Assembly (NCBI GenBank): GCA_002309855.1
Contig: DBYD01000066.1
Location: forward strand, 1 to 52,148
Source: Bacteroidales bacterium UBA1195
GTDB lineage: Bacteria > Bacteroidota > Bacteroidia > Bacteroidales > WCHB1-69
Reading direction: 5' to 3'
DNA length: 52,148 bases
The position numbers were made by a program, and so were the translations under genes. This document shows positions 42,563 to 51,041 of this stretch, piece by piece. Each line of letters begins with the position of its first letter. The first letter of the stretch is position 1. The notes beneath the pieces are model-generated. The model searched no databases, was not told the DNA's origin, and saw only the letters and a list, made by a program, of their open reading frames with translations.

Positions 42563-44080
42563 ATGACAAAACACAAATTAAGCATACGTGAAGAGGCGGC
42601 ACGCTGCCTGCTTTGCGAAGAGGCACCCTGCACCAGGGCATGCGGCAATGGCGACCCCGCACGGGCCATCCGCGCCATCCGTTTTGACAATGCCAAAAAC
42701 ATCGGAAAATGGATAAAAGGCTGCTCTGATGCGGACCTTGATTGCGCCGGACAAGCCTGCATCCACTACGACCGCCCGATACGCATCCGCGAACTGCTCC
42801 GGACGGCGGAATGCACACCGGCTGCAACCGGAACCCTCCCCAGCCTTGGCATCAGCTTCTGCGGAATAAAATGCGAAAATCCCTTCTTTCTCGCCTCGTC
42901 GGCCATCTGCACCAACTACGACATGGTGGCACGCGCCTTCGACATGGGATGGGCGGGCGTCTTCTACAAGACAATCTGCAAGCAGGATATCCGCGAGGTG
43001 TCGCCCCGCTTCGACTCCATCCGCGAGGGCACGTCGTTCGCCGGATTCCGCAACATGGAGCAGCTGAGCGAAAACCCCTACGAAATGGATTTTGAAATTC
43101 TGCGCCGCCTGAAACAGAACTATCCGTCAAAAGTGGTGGTGGCCAGCATTATGGGCGAACATGAGGAGGAATGGATAGAACTGGCCAAAATGGCCGAGGA
43201 GGCCGGATGCGATGCGGTGGAGCTGAACTTTTCTTGCCCGCAGATGCGGCTCGCAGGCATGGGCAGCGACGTGGGTCAGGACTCCGAACTGGTGACCTTC
43301 TACACCGCCTACGTGAAGCGCAGCGTAAGCATCCCCGTCATACCGAAAATGACACCCAACATCACGCAAATCAACCAGCCCGCCATGGGCGCCTATTTCG
43401 CCGACGCAGACGCCATATCTGCCATCAACACCATCAAGAGCGTCACCATGTCGCCCGAGGCAAAAGTCAGCGACAAATGGACCGTTTCGGGCTATTCAGG
43501 CCGTTCTGTGAAGCCTATCGCCCTGCGCTTTATACTTGAAATGGCGAAGAACCCTATCCTGAACGGGATGAGCGGCAGGGACAACGGCGGAACACCCGGC
43601 AATGACGCGGAAAAGCCCAAGGCAAACAAAATGCAGTTCAGCGGCATCGGCGGCATCGAGACATGGCACGACGCACTGGAGTTCATACAGATAGGTTGCC
43701 GGAACGTGCAGGTGTGCACCGCCGTGATGCAGTACGGATACCGCATCATCGACGACCTTATTCTTGGCCTGCAGACATATATGCTGGAACGAGGCATCGG
43801 AAACCTTGAAGAGATTGTGGGCGAACTGCTGCCCTCCTTTGCCCTCCCCTCCGACCTTGACCGCGACACCATGGTCTATCCCACCATCGACCGTGAAAAG
43901 TGCACCGGCTGCGGTCGCTGCTTCCTCTCCTGCCGCGATGGCGGACACCAGGCCGTCACCTTCGACGCGGAGACACGCCAGCCCCGCATTGCCGGCACCA
44001 AATGCGTCGGCTGCCACCTCTGCCGCCTCGTCTGCCCCACCGGCGCCATTGGCGTGGCGAAAAGGATTGCGAAGAGGTAG
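42563..44080 (+). CDS. preA: PreA-like dihydropyrimidine dehydrogenase / dihydroorotate-type oxidoreductase with extra iron-sulfur domain
   Basis: This is a 505-residue flavoprotein. Residues 8-80 resemble the N-terminal iron-sulfur part of PreT/GltD (CLLCEEAPCTRAC, later CAGQACIHYDRP). Residues 95-420 are a PreA/DHOD barrel (GIKCENPFFLASSAICTNYDM, FSCPQMRLAGMGSDVGQDSE, IGGIETWHDALEFIQIGC), and the end has two 4Fe-4S motifs (CTGCGRCFLSC and CVGCHLCRLVCP). PreA pairs with PreT, which supplies the NAD/FAD domain; that domain is missing here and no preT is nearby. A short insert SGRDNGGTPGNDAEKPKANK lies near residue 347. Reaction: reduction of uracil/thymine, or the reverse, is likely but not certain. 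Confidence 0.85.
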   Translation: MTKHKLSIREEAARCLLCEEAPCTRACGNGDPARAIRAIRFDNAKNIGKWIKGCSDADLDCAGQACIHYDRPIRIRELLRTAECTPAATGTLPSLGISFCGIKCENPFFLASSAICTNYDMVARAFDMGWAGVFYKTICKQDIREVSPRFDSIREGTSFAGFRNMEQLSENPYEMDFEILRRLKQNYPSKVVVASIMGEHEEEWIELAKMAEEAGCDAVELNFSCPQMRLAGMGSDVGQDSELVTFYTAYVKRSVSIPVIPKMTPNITQINQPAMGAYFADADAISAINTIKSVTMSPEAKVSDKWTVSGYSGRSVKPIALRFILEMAKNPILNGMSGRDNGGTPGNDAEKPKANKMQFSGIGGIETWHDALEFIQIGCRNVQVCTAVMQYGYRIIDDLILGLQTYMLERGIGNLEEIVGELLPSFALPSDLDRDTMVYPTIDREKCTGCGRCFLSCRDGGHQAVTFDAETRQPRIAGTKCVGCHLCRLVCPTGAIGVAKRIAKR

Positions 44081-44279
44081 CTGTTTGCCTTTGCAGGTTG
44101 AAAATATTGATAATGTCGGAAATGATAGCGAAATACAGGACAATTGGAGTTCTGAAATGTATTCTATGATGAGAAAGACACAGACGATGTAAATAATTTG
44201 CACCAGAAACAATAAAGTCATATGAAAAACGTTAATATTTTCACAAAAGTGGTATGACATTTGTAAATATTTTGAATTT

Positions 44280-45584
44280 ATGAAGCGTGATTTTATAAAT
44301 GATTTAGTAGCTTGGCGCAACAATCCACGACGCAAACCGTTGCTCGTTACGGGTGTGCGTCAATGTGGCAAAACTCACACATTGAAAGAGTTTGGTGCAT
44401 CTTATTTTGATAATGTATGCTACGTTAACTTCGAGTCAAGCAGCCATTATGCCTCCATCTTCGATTATGATTTTGATGTGAAACGCATCATAAAGGAGAT
44501 TGAGTTTATGGAACAATGCAAAATAACGGCAGGTAAGACCCTCCTGATTTTCGATGAGATTCAGGAAGCTCCGCGTGCCATCACAGCATTGAAATATTTC
44601 TGCGAGAATATGCGGGAGCTTCATCTGGCTTGTGCAGGTTCGCTTTTAGGAGTGGCATTGAAGAACGAGAACATCGCTTTTCCTGTCGGGAAAGTGAACC
44701 GCATGCAAATGAATCCTATGAGTTTCAAGGAATTTATTGTAGCAAACGGCCAGGAGAAATACATCGGATTGTTTACAGATTGGAACAATGAGCGCGAAAT
44801 CCCTGAAGTATATGCACGCCCTCTCGAACATCTATTAAAAGAGTATTATATTGTGGGAGGAATGCCCGAAGTGGTTCAGGAATATATAAATACTCACGAT
44901 TTCAAGATGGTTCAGACAATTCAAGACGAAATATTGGCTGACTATGCCGACGATTTCTCAAAACATGCTCCTGTCGCAGAAATAAAGAAAATACGTCTTG
45001 TGTGGGATTCTATTCCCAAACAACTTGCAAAAGAGAACAACAAGTTTATATTCTCGCACGTGAAGGAGGGCAAACGAGCCCACGAACTGGAAGCAGCCTT
45101 GCAATGGCTTAAGTATTCCGGGCTTGTACATTTGCTGGAATTGGTACAGAATGCAGAAATTCCGCTTGAAGCCAATGCCGATTCCACATACTTCAAGGTC
45201 TATTTGTCCGATTGCGGACTCTTGTGCCGCAAATTGGGGCTTGGATTTAAAGATTTTTTCGGAGAAGCTGAAACACTCAAGACCTTCAAAGGTGCTGTCG
45301 TGGAGAACTATGTAATGAATGAGCTTGTCTGTTCAGGGAAGAAATCCTATTTTTGGCGGTCTGGCAATACCGCAGAACTTGATTTCTTGTATGAGGAAGA
45401 TGGTGATATCATTCCTGTGGAAGTAAAAGCCGCATCGAACACACAAGCAAAGAGTTTTAAGCAATTCTGCAAAAAATACAGGCCACGTAAAGGCTATAAA
45501 TTATCACTCAAAAATTTGGCGGTCAACGATTGTGAGGGCACATCTGCAACAAGCCTTCCTCTTTATCTGGCATGGAAAATGTAG
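44280..45584 (+). CDS. AAA ATPase with DUF4143 domain
   Basis: This is a 434-residue protein of the AAA_14/DUF4143 type. Walker A is GVRQCGKTHTL (residues 25-35), Walker B is TLLIFDEIQEAPRAITALKYF near 82, and the sensor segment is HLACAGSLLGVAL near 120. DUF4143 covers about 215-380 and includes YFKVYLSDCGLLCRKLG; the PD-(D/E)XK-like end shows ELDFLYEEDGDIIPVEVKAA. These proteins are very frequent in Bacteroidales accessory regions and their function is unresolved. The catalytic-looking E-V-K core at the end suggests nuclease ancestry. Confidence 0.88.
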   Translation: MKRDFINDLVAWRNNPRRKPLLVTGVRQCGKTHTLKEFGASYFDNVCYVNFESSSHYASIFDYDFDVKRIIKEIEFMEQCKITAGKTLLIFDEIQEAPRAITALKYFCENMRELHLACAGSLLGVALKNENIAFPVGKVNRMQMNPMSFKEFIVANGQEKYIGLFTDWNNEREIPEVYARPLEHLLKEYYIVGGMPEVVQEYINTHDFKMVQTIQDEILADYADDFSKHAPVAEIKKIRLVWDSIPKQLAKENNKFIFSHVKEGKRAHELEAALQWLKYSGLVHLLELVQNAEIPLEANADSTYFKVYLSDCGLLCRKLGLGFKDFFGEAETLKTFKGAVVENYVMNELVCSGKKSYFWRSGNTAELDFLYEEDGDIIPVEVKAASNTQAKSFKQFCKKYRPRKGYKLSLKNLAVNDCEGTSATSLPLYLAWKM

Positions 45585-45585
45585 A

Positions 45586-45675
45586 ATTAGTCCCGACAAA
45601 GGCGGACATTGGGAAATCGTAGAACCGACAAAGCAGGAGAAAGACAACATTATCAAAAAAATTAATCCAACATGA
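45586..45675 (+). pseudogene. C-terminal relic of an unknown gene upstream of the RhuM relic
   Basis: An open frame of 29 codons from 45586 to TGA 45673-45675 reads in part GGHWEIVEPTKQEKDNIIKK. It has no start codon and its stop overlaps the next ATG (ATGA), as in an operon. It looks like the tail of a lost gene. I cannot name the parent; a type I restriction-modification subunit is one guess because rhuM often sits in such operons. Confidence 0.4.
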
Positions 45676-45774
45676 CCAACGAAATCCAATTCATATTATA
45701 CCAGCTGCCTCCCACTCATTTCCGATTTCGACAAGGAAATCAAACGGCTGAAAGGAGTTATTAAAAATAGATAA
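45672..45774 (+). pseudogene. Relic of a RhuM-type gene with internal deletion
   Basis: ATG 45672 opens MTNEIQFILYQLP, the usual start of Bacteroidota RhuM-like proteins. It then jumps, out of frame, to ISDFDKEIKRLKG before a TAA at 45772, which resembles the C-terminal part of that family. About 300 codons are missing. Family naming is from remembered patterns and is moderately sure. Confidence 0.5.
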
Positions 45775-45790
45775 AACAGAACATTAATCT

Positions 45791-48700
45791 ATGGCACAGA
45801 AATTTGGAATGACATGGTGGGGTGAACAGTGGCTACAGGCACTGACCCGTATCGACTACAGCAACCGTCTGCCCCGAGGAGCCTCATACGCCCGCAAAGG
45901 TGCCGTTTTGAGCATAAAGGTTACGGGAAACCGTATCGCAGCCAAAGTGCAGGGCAGCAGGCGGAAACCATACGACATCACCATCACGGTCCCACAATTT
46001 GACAAAAAAAAGATAGACAAGCTGACAGACGGCATTTTGGAAAATCCGACACTATTGGCGCAACTGCTTAACCGCGAGCTTAATCCGCAGATAATGGAGC
46101 TGGCCCAACGCATTGGGCTGCGCATTTTCCCCGCTTCGTGGAAAGACCTTGAAATGCACTGCAGCTGTCCCGACTGGGCGGTGCCATGCAAGCACCTTGC
46201 CGCTGTAATCTATATGATGAGCCGTGAAATAGACAACAACCCGTTTTTGGTTTTTGATTTGCACGGTGTTGATTTCCAGCGCGAGCTGGAACGACGTGGC
46301 ATAACCTTGGACACCAGTTCCGACATGTCCGTCCAAGATTGGCTCTCCGTTTTCAAAGTAGCGGAAAAACAAACGGATGCGAAAACTGAAAAGGAGTTCC
46401 AGCGCGTTGACTTCTCACATCTGACCGACATTTCCGGACCGTTATGCAACCTCCTGGCCCCCAATCCGCCATTTTATCCAAGCAGCGATTTCCAAAAACT
46501 GTATCACGCACAGATTAACCGCTGTTCCCATCAGGCGGAACGTCTTCTGGCCGGGCGCAAGTCATTGGCGGAGATTACCGGGACAACCCCAAAAACGGTT
46601 TTGAAATCCGACAGCCTGCATTTTGCCGTTGAAGACAACGGGCATATATCAGTCAGCCTGACGCGTTCCGACCAGTTTTATGATGCGGCGGTTCCCGATG
46701 AGAACGACCTTCCGGGCTCAATTCTTGCCATTCCGGCCGATTATCTTGCCGACTACGACCTCTCCATCGCATCACTGCACCAGATTCTTATGGCCGCCAT
46801 ACACATGATCCGGAATGGCTGCGTCATACCGCAAATTCTCTCCCTACCCAAAGAAAAAAATATAATCCGCTGGTTGCCCGCCATGTTGGACAAGGAGGTG
46901 AAAATTGTAGTGCAATCGCTTGCACACATCATGCCGGAAGACATCCTCATCCACCCCGCACATGGCCGAAAAAAGGCCGCTGCCGTGGAAAATGCTGCGG
47001 AACATCTGCTATCATGGGCCGTCACATGGCTGATGTCGCGGATGTCGGAAACTGCTTTCAATGACAAAACCTCAGGAATGTTCTTTCTCGGCCAATCCAA
47101 TTCGTTTACAGATGTTGGGGAAAAGGAGATACCGGGAGGCATCAAAGCCTGGATTGAGCGGCTGCACATTTCATCGGGACAATACCGCCCCACGCTGATA
47201 ATTGATGAGGCCGGCAAGGGCTTTACGCTCAACGTTACCGTCACCGTTTCAGGGAAGGAGGTGCCGCTACAGAACATTTTGTCACAAAAAAAGTATGAGG
47301 CCGAACGCTTTTCCGTACTTAAGGAGCTTTCGCTGCTCTCCCCTTTTGTAAAGGATTTGGACCGTTACATCAACAGCAAGGCCAAAGAGCCGGTCGGGTT
47401 CACCTTGGACACCTTCACCCCATTTCTGACCGATATAATCCCGGCAGTACGCCTGCTGGGCATCCGGGTGGTGCTGCCGAAGGAGTTGCAGGAGCTGATA
47501 CGTCCGAAAGTTTCCATTAAAATATCCAAAAAAATCACAAAGGAGGCCGGACATCTGCGGTTGGACGACCTGCTGGCCTTTGACTGGCAGGTGGCGCTTG
47601 GGGACAATCTGCTCTCCGAACAGGAGTTCATGAAGCTGGTGCGGAACGCAAAAGGACTTATCCGTTTCAAAAACAAATATATCTATCTTCATGAGGATGA
47701 TCTTACCCGATTGCGGAATGTTTTTGAAAAGGGTATGACGTTGTCGCCCGGCCAGCTGCTGCAGGCAGCCCTTTCGGAATCCTACGACATGGCTCCGGTG
47801 AAGCTGGACGATGAGGTGCGCAAACTCATCAAAGAGCTGACCGAACAGACGGAAGTTCCTGTTCCAAACGAGATTAATGCAACGCTCCGCCCCTACCAGA
47901 AACGCGGCTACGCCTGGATGTACCGCAATATGCGGATTGGTTTCGGAAGCATTCTGGCCGATGACATGGGTCTTGGCAAAACCCTGCAGGTGATTACGCT
48001 GCTGCAAAAGCTCAAAAACGATGGGCTGCTTACGCCGAAGAATGCGGCCGCTGTGGTGGTGCCGACCGGACTGATCACGAACTGGCAGGAGGAGATTGTG
48101 CGGTTCGCCCCGTCGCTGAAGGTGTTCACCTACCACGGACCGCAACGCGACATTAAGGCTTTCAAGGCCGACATACTGCTTACAACTTACGGTGTGATGC
48201 GCTCCGACATCGCCCTGCTGAAAAAGCGACAGTGGCAGGTGGTGGTGATTGATGAGGCACAGAACATCAAGAATGCCGAAACAGCACAAAGCAAGGCCGC
48301 AAGGAGCCTGCAGGCCGCAACACACATCGCCATGAGCGGCACCCCGGTCGAAAACCGGCTGTCGGAATTCTGGTCGGTGATGGATTTTGCAAACAAAGGC
48401 TATTTGGGCAATATCCAGTCATTTCAGAATAACTTTTCCCATCCGATACAAAATTATGGTGACAAGGAGAAGGCCTACCTTTTCCGGAAAGTCACCGCGC
48501 CCTTTCTGATGCGGCGGCTGAAAACGGACAGGAGCATCATCAACGACCTGCCCGACAAGATTGAACAGGACGAGACCGTACATCTTACCAGCAGCCAGGC
48601 CTCACTCTATGAACAGACGCTGCATGAGGCCATGGTACAGATTGAATGCATTGAAGGGGCGGACAACAAGTCGCTGTTCAAACGGCAAGGGCTTATATTG

Positions 48701-49306
48701 CAGATGATATTGGCGCTAAAGCAGATATGCAACCACCCCGCGCTTTTCCTCAAAAACGGGAAATTTGAACCGGAGCTGTCCGGAAAAACTATGCTGCTGC
48801 TCGATTTGCTGGGAAGCATTGTGGAAAGCAATCAGAAAGTATTGGTTTTTACACAGTTCAAGGAAATGGGAGAAATGCTGGAACAGATGATCGCCCAGCA
48901 TTTGGGCGAACGTCCGTTATTTTTGCATGGAGGCTGTTCCGTCAAACAGCGCAAGGAGCTGGTGGACCGCTTCCAGCAAAGCAAAGGCGACCATATTTTC
49001 CTGCTTTCGCTCAAGGCGGCCGGTACCGGCCTGAACCTGACGGCTGCAAGCCACGTCATCCATTACGACCTCTGGTGGAACCCGGCGGTGGAGGCACAGG
49101 CCACCGACAGGGCATTCCGTATAGGGCAGCACCAGAATGTGATGGTACACCGCTTTATCACGCATGACACCTTCGAGGAACGCATCAACGACATGATCCA
49201 GCGGAAGAAAAAACTGGCTGAAATGACCGTCTCCACCGGCGAAAGTTGGATTGGCAAGCTCAGCAACAAGGAGCTGCACGAGATTTTCGAAAGGGAGGAA
49301 AAATAG
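45791..49306 (+). CDS. SWIM zinc-finger SNF2-family helicase
   Basis: This is a 1171-residue protein. A SWIM zinc finger MHCSCPDWAVPCKHLAA (about residues 118-134; C-x-C-x(n)-C-x-H) is followed by a long region, then a SNF2 ATPase: DDMGLGKTLQVI near 723, TTYGVMRSD, VIDEAQNIKNAETAQSKAA near 821 (DEAQ in place of DEAH), MSGTPVENRLSEFWSV, then VFTQFKEMGEMLE, SLKAAGTGLNLTAASHVIHYD and ATDRAFRIGQ. Swi2/Snf2 proteins translocate on duplex DNA. This SWIM-SNF2 type is common in bacteria with unknown role. The start ATG 45791 lies 16 bp after the RhuM relic. Confidence 0.93.
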   Translation: MAQKFGMTWWGEQWLQALTRIDYSNRLPRGASYARKGAVLSIKVTGNRIAAKVQGSRRKPYDITITVPQFDKKKIDKLTDGILENPTLLAQLLNRELNPQIMELAQRIGLRIFPASWKDLEMHCSCPDWAVPCKHLAAVIYMMSREIDNNPFLVFDLHGVDFQRELERRGITLDTSSDMSVQDWLSVFKVAEKQTDAKTEKEFQRVDFSHLTDISGPLCNLLAPNPPFYPSSDFQKLYHAQINRCSHQAERLLAGRKSLAEITGTTPKTVLKSDSLHFAVEDNGHISVSLTRSDQFYDAAVPDENDLPGSILAIPADYLADYDLSIASLHQILMAAIHMIRNGCVIPQILSLPKEKNIIRWLPAMLDKEVKIVVQSLAHIMPEDILIHPAHGRKKAAAVENAAEHLLSWAVTWLMSRMSETAFNDKTSGMFFLGQSNSFTDVGEKEIPGGIKAWIERLHISSGQYRPTLIIDEAGKGFTLNVTVTVSGKEVPLQNILSQKKYEAERFSVLKELSLLSPFVKDLDRYINSKAKEPVGFTLDTFTPFLTDIIPAVRLLGIRVVLPKELQELIRPKVSIKISKKITKEAGHLRLDDLLAFDWQVALGDNLLSEQEFMKLVRNAKGLIRFKNKYIYLHEDDLTRLRNVFEKGMTLSPGQLLQAALSESYDMAPVKLDDEVRKLIKELTEQTEVPVPNEINATLRPYQKRGYAWMYRNMRIGFGSILADDMGLGKTLQVITLLQKLKNDGLLTPKNAAAVVVPTGLITNWQEEIVRFAPSLKVFTYHGPQRDIKAFKADILLTTYGVMRSDIALLKKRQWQVVVIDEAQNIKNAETAQSKAARSLQAATHIAMSGTPVENRLSEFWSVMDFANKGYLGNIQSFQNNFSHPIQNYGDKEKAYLFRKVTAPFLMRRLKTDRSIINDLPDKIEQDETVHLTSSQASLYEQTLHEAMVQIECIEGADNKSLFKRQGLILQMILALKQICNHPALFLKNGKFEPELSGKTMLLLDLLGSIVESNQKVLVFTQFKEMGEMLEQMIAQHLGERPLFLHGGCSVKQRKELVDRFQQSKGDHIFLLSLKAAGTGLNLTAASHVIHYDLWWNPAVEAQATDRAFRIGQHQNVMVHRFITHDTFEERINDMIQRKKKLAEMTVSTGESWIGKLSNKELHEIFEREEK

Positions 49307-49316
49307 AAGCGATCGT

Positions 49317-49368
49317 GTGAAAATTGTTTGAAAAAACAGCTTCAAATCTTTTGGAACATTCGGGATTT
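49317..49368. repeat. Repeat R1, copy 1
   Basis: The first 32 bases (GTGAAAATTGTTTGAAAAAA and on) are identical to 50930-50961. After a divergent middle, ATT plus CGGGATTT match again. Copy 2 carries a functional-looking promoter; this copy has lost the -7 box (TTTAATACTGG). The rest of the 49369-49496 gap is AT-rich and shows no gene. Confidence 0.8.
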
Positions 49369-49469
49369 ATTTAATACTGGTGCGTTAACTTTTTGATTAC
49401 ACTTATAATATATTGATAATTGATAATTTATAGCGTTCTTTAACAAAATCGATTTGAAATTCTTTCGTT

Positions 49470-49743
49470 TCTTACAGGTGTTATAATCTGTAAGAGATGA
49501 ACTCAGGCAAATACATTTTCACCCAGATAGCCTACTTGATAAAGATGACGCCCTTCCTTGATGTTATAGGTGCCATCAATGAGCAAGACGACCATGCGAA
49601 AACCGTAACTATTGGAAGTATCGCAAGGCCAAACTAAAAAAAAGCAGAACGAGTTGGTTAGTGCCACTACCCAACTCATCATGGAAGGTATTGACTATTC
49701 ATACGTTTTTTTGCAGAAAAAAGTGCTGAAATCTGACATTTAA
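49470..49743 (+). pseudogene. Chimeric relic: IS4-type transposase start joined to BRO-like gene fragment
   Basis: An 8-bp perfect stem (TCTTACAG 49470-49477, CTGTAAGA 49488-49495) precedes ATG 49497. The frame starts MNSGKYIFTQIAYL, resembling the N-terminus of Bacteroidota IS4 (DUF4372) transposases. From about 49548 the sense becomes FLDVIGAINEQDD; then, after two one-base frameshifts, NYWKYRKAKLKK and NELVSATTQL, typical of BRO/DinD-like antirepressor-family proteins. It ends at TAA 49741-49743. Family names are from pattern memory. Confidence 0.5.
49624..49689. repeat. Repeat R2, copy 1
   Basis: CAAGGCCAAACTAAA through ACCCAACTCA and ATGG matches 50738-50805 with one deleted base and a few substitutions. 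Both copies encode the KAKLKKEQNELVSATTQL stretch, so this is a duplicated fragment of the BRO-like gene. The order of repeats around the phosphoesterase is R1-R2-gene-R2-R1, all in direct orientation. Confidence 0.8.
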
Positions 49744-49757
49744 AACCGAAAAATTAG

Positions 49758-49765
49758 TACCTTTG
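49758..49765 (+). promoter_or_regulatory. -7 promoter box for the phosphoesterase gene
   Basis: TACCTTTG matches TAnnTTTG and is 60 bp before ATG 49826. The 16-mer CCTTTGCAGGTTGAAA (49760-49775) also occurs at 44088-44103 before the DUF4143 ATPase gene. Confidence 0.5.
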
Positions 49766-49825
49766 CAGGTTGAAATTATCATGAATATTTGAAAAAAATG
49801 GAATATAAATTGGATTAATGGACAC

Positions 49826-50659
49826 ATGGAATTACCAGACAATTTTTCAAAAAAGCAGGGAAATAATAATCCTTTCACACGCATCCAGTATGTCAGCGAC
49901 CTTCATTTGGAATTTCAGCAAAATCGCCAGTGGATTGCAGAACATCCGCTGGAGGTGACGGGCGATATTCTACTTGTTGCAGGAGACTCCGCGTATCTTG
50001 ATTTGCCGGACTCGAGGAACGACACCTATTCGGCCTACAAGTTTTGGGATTGGGCGAGCAAGCAATACAAGCAAGTTATTGTGTGTCTGGGCAATCATGA
50101 CTTTTATGGATATTATGACCTCTCCTCCATACCCAATGGTTTTTGCAAAACAATCCGGCATAATGTGCACGCCTACTACAACAGTGTGGTGCATCTTGGT
50201 GACACAGACATCATAGTATCCACATTATGGTCTAAAATAGAACCGTATAACGCATTTCTGACAGAAAAGAATGTAAACGACTTCTATCGCATCAGATATG
50301 ATGGGCGCCAGCTAACAGCCGATGATTTCAACCATGAGCATGAGCGCTGCCTCACGTTCATTGAACAGGCTATTTCGGAAAGTGACGCTAAAAAGATTAT
50401 CGTTCTCACGCATCACGTCCCAACACAATTGTGCACGGCGGCGGAATTTCTTGACAGCCCCATAAACGGGGCATTTACAGTGGAATTGGTCAACTTTATA
50501 TCCAACAATCGTATTGATTATTGGATATACGGCCACTCGCACCGAAACATCAAAGCGCAGATTGGCGATACGCTCATTATCTCCAACCAATTGGGATATA
50601 TCTCACATCATGAGCATTTGATGAACGGTTTCAACCCTTCCGCCATGATTGAAGTGTGA
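49826..50659 (+). CDS. Calcineurin-like metallophosphoesterase
   Basis: This is a 277-residue protein with the full metallophosphoesterase motif set: YVSDLHLEF (Asp25, His27), LLVAGDSAYL (Asp near 54), VIVCLGNHDFYGYYD (GNHD near 90), VLTHHVPTQ (His near 193) and YGHSHRN (His near 233). Two metal ions should bind. Homologues often act on phosphodiesters or nucleotides, but the substrate is unknown. There is no signal peptide, so it is cytoplasmic. It is a single gene flanked on both sides by relics and repeats, so it looks like a recent insertion or a survivor of decay. Confidence 0.88.
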   Translation: MELPDNFSKKQGNNNPFTRIQYVSDLHLEFQQNRQWIAEHPLEVTGDILLVAGDSAYLDLPDSRNDTYSAYKFWDWASKQYKQVIVCLGNHDFYGYYDLSSIPNGFCKTIRHNVHAYYNSVVHLGDTDIIVSTLWSKIEPYNAFLTEKNVNDFYRIRYDGRQLTADDFNHEHERCLTFIEQAISESDAKKIIVLTHHVPTQLCTAAEFLDSPINGAFTVELVNFISNNRIDYWIYGHSHRNIKAQIGDTLIISNQLGYISHHEHLMNGFNPSAMIEV

Positions 50660-50720
50660 AACGATGAAACCGTCAAACCAATTTTAAAGTAATTCTTTCC
50701 AATGTTTAAAGAATTGGAAA

Positions 50721-50810
50721 GAATTGGAAAAGAAACTCAAGGCCAAACTAAAGAAAGAGCAGAACGAGTTGGTTAGTGCCACTACCCAACTCACCATGAA
50801 AAGGTGTTGA
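50721..50810 (+). pseudogene. Second BRO-like gene fragment (with repeat R2, copy 2 at 50738-50805)
   Basis: A 29-codon open stretch ELEKKLKAKLKKEQNELVSA continues TTQLTMKRC and stops at TGA 50808-50810. It is in frame through the stretch that is frameshifted in copy 1. No intact parent gene is present. The rest of 50660-51041 has no other gene that I can support. Confidence 0.5.
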
Positions 50811-50929
50811 ATATACCATGGAGGTGAACTTTCCAGCAGCGGCTTACCCTCCCCTGCCTCACGAGATGCTACGGTAAGGAGTAGGAAGCATACTTGTTCT
50901 ACAGGTTTGTTGCGTTACAGGAAATCAAG

Positions 50930-50994
50930 GTGAAAATTGTTTGAAAAAACAGCTTCAAATCCCTTGCAGTATTCGGGATTTTTTTGTACTTTTG
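50930..50994 (+). promoter_or_regulatory. Repeat R1 copy 2 with promoter for the AAA ATPase gene
   Basis: R1 copy 2 spans 50930-50981. At its end CTTG (50963-50966) and TACTTTTG (50987-50994) are separated by 20 bp, matching the Bacteroidota -33/-7 layout (TTTG, 19-21 bp, TAnnTTTG) except for one base. It lies 47 bp before ATG 51042. In copy 1 the same position no longer has the -7 box. Confidence 0.6.
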
Positions 50995-51041
50995 CAAAAT
51001 AAATTACAACCATTAAATGGTTAATAGTTAATACTGCGAGT

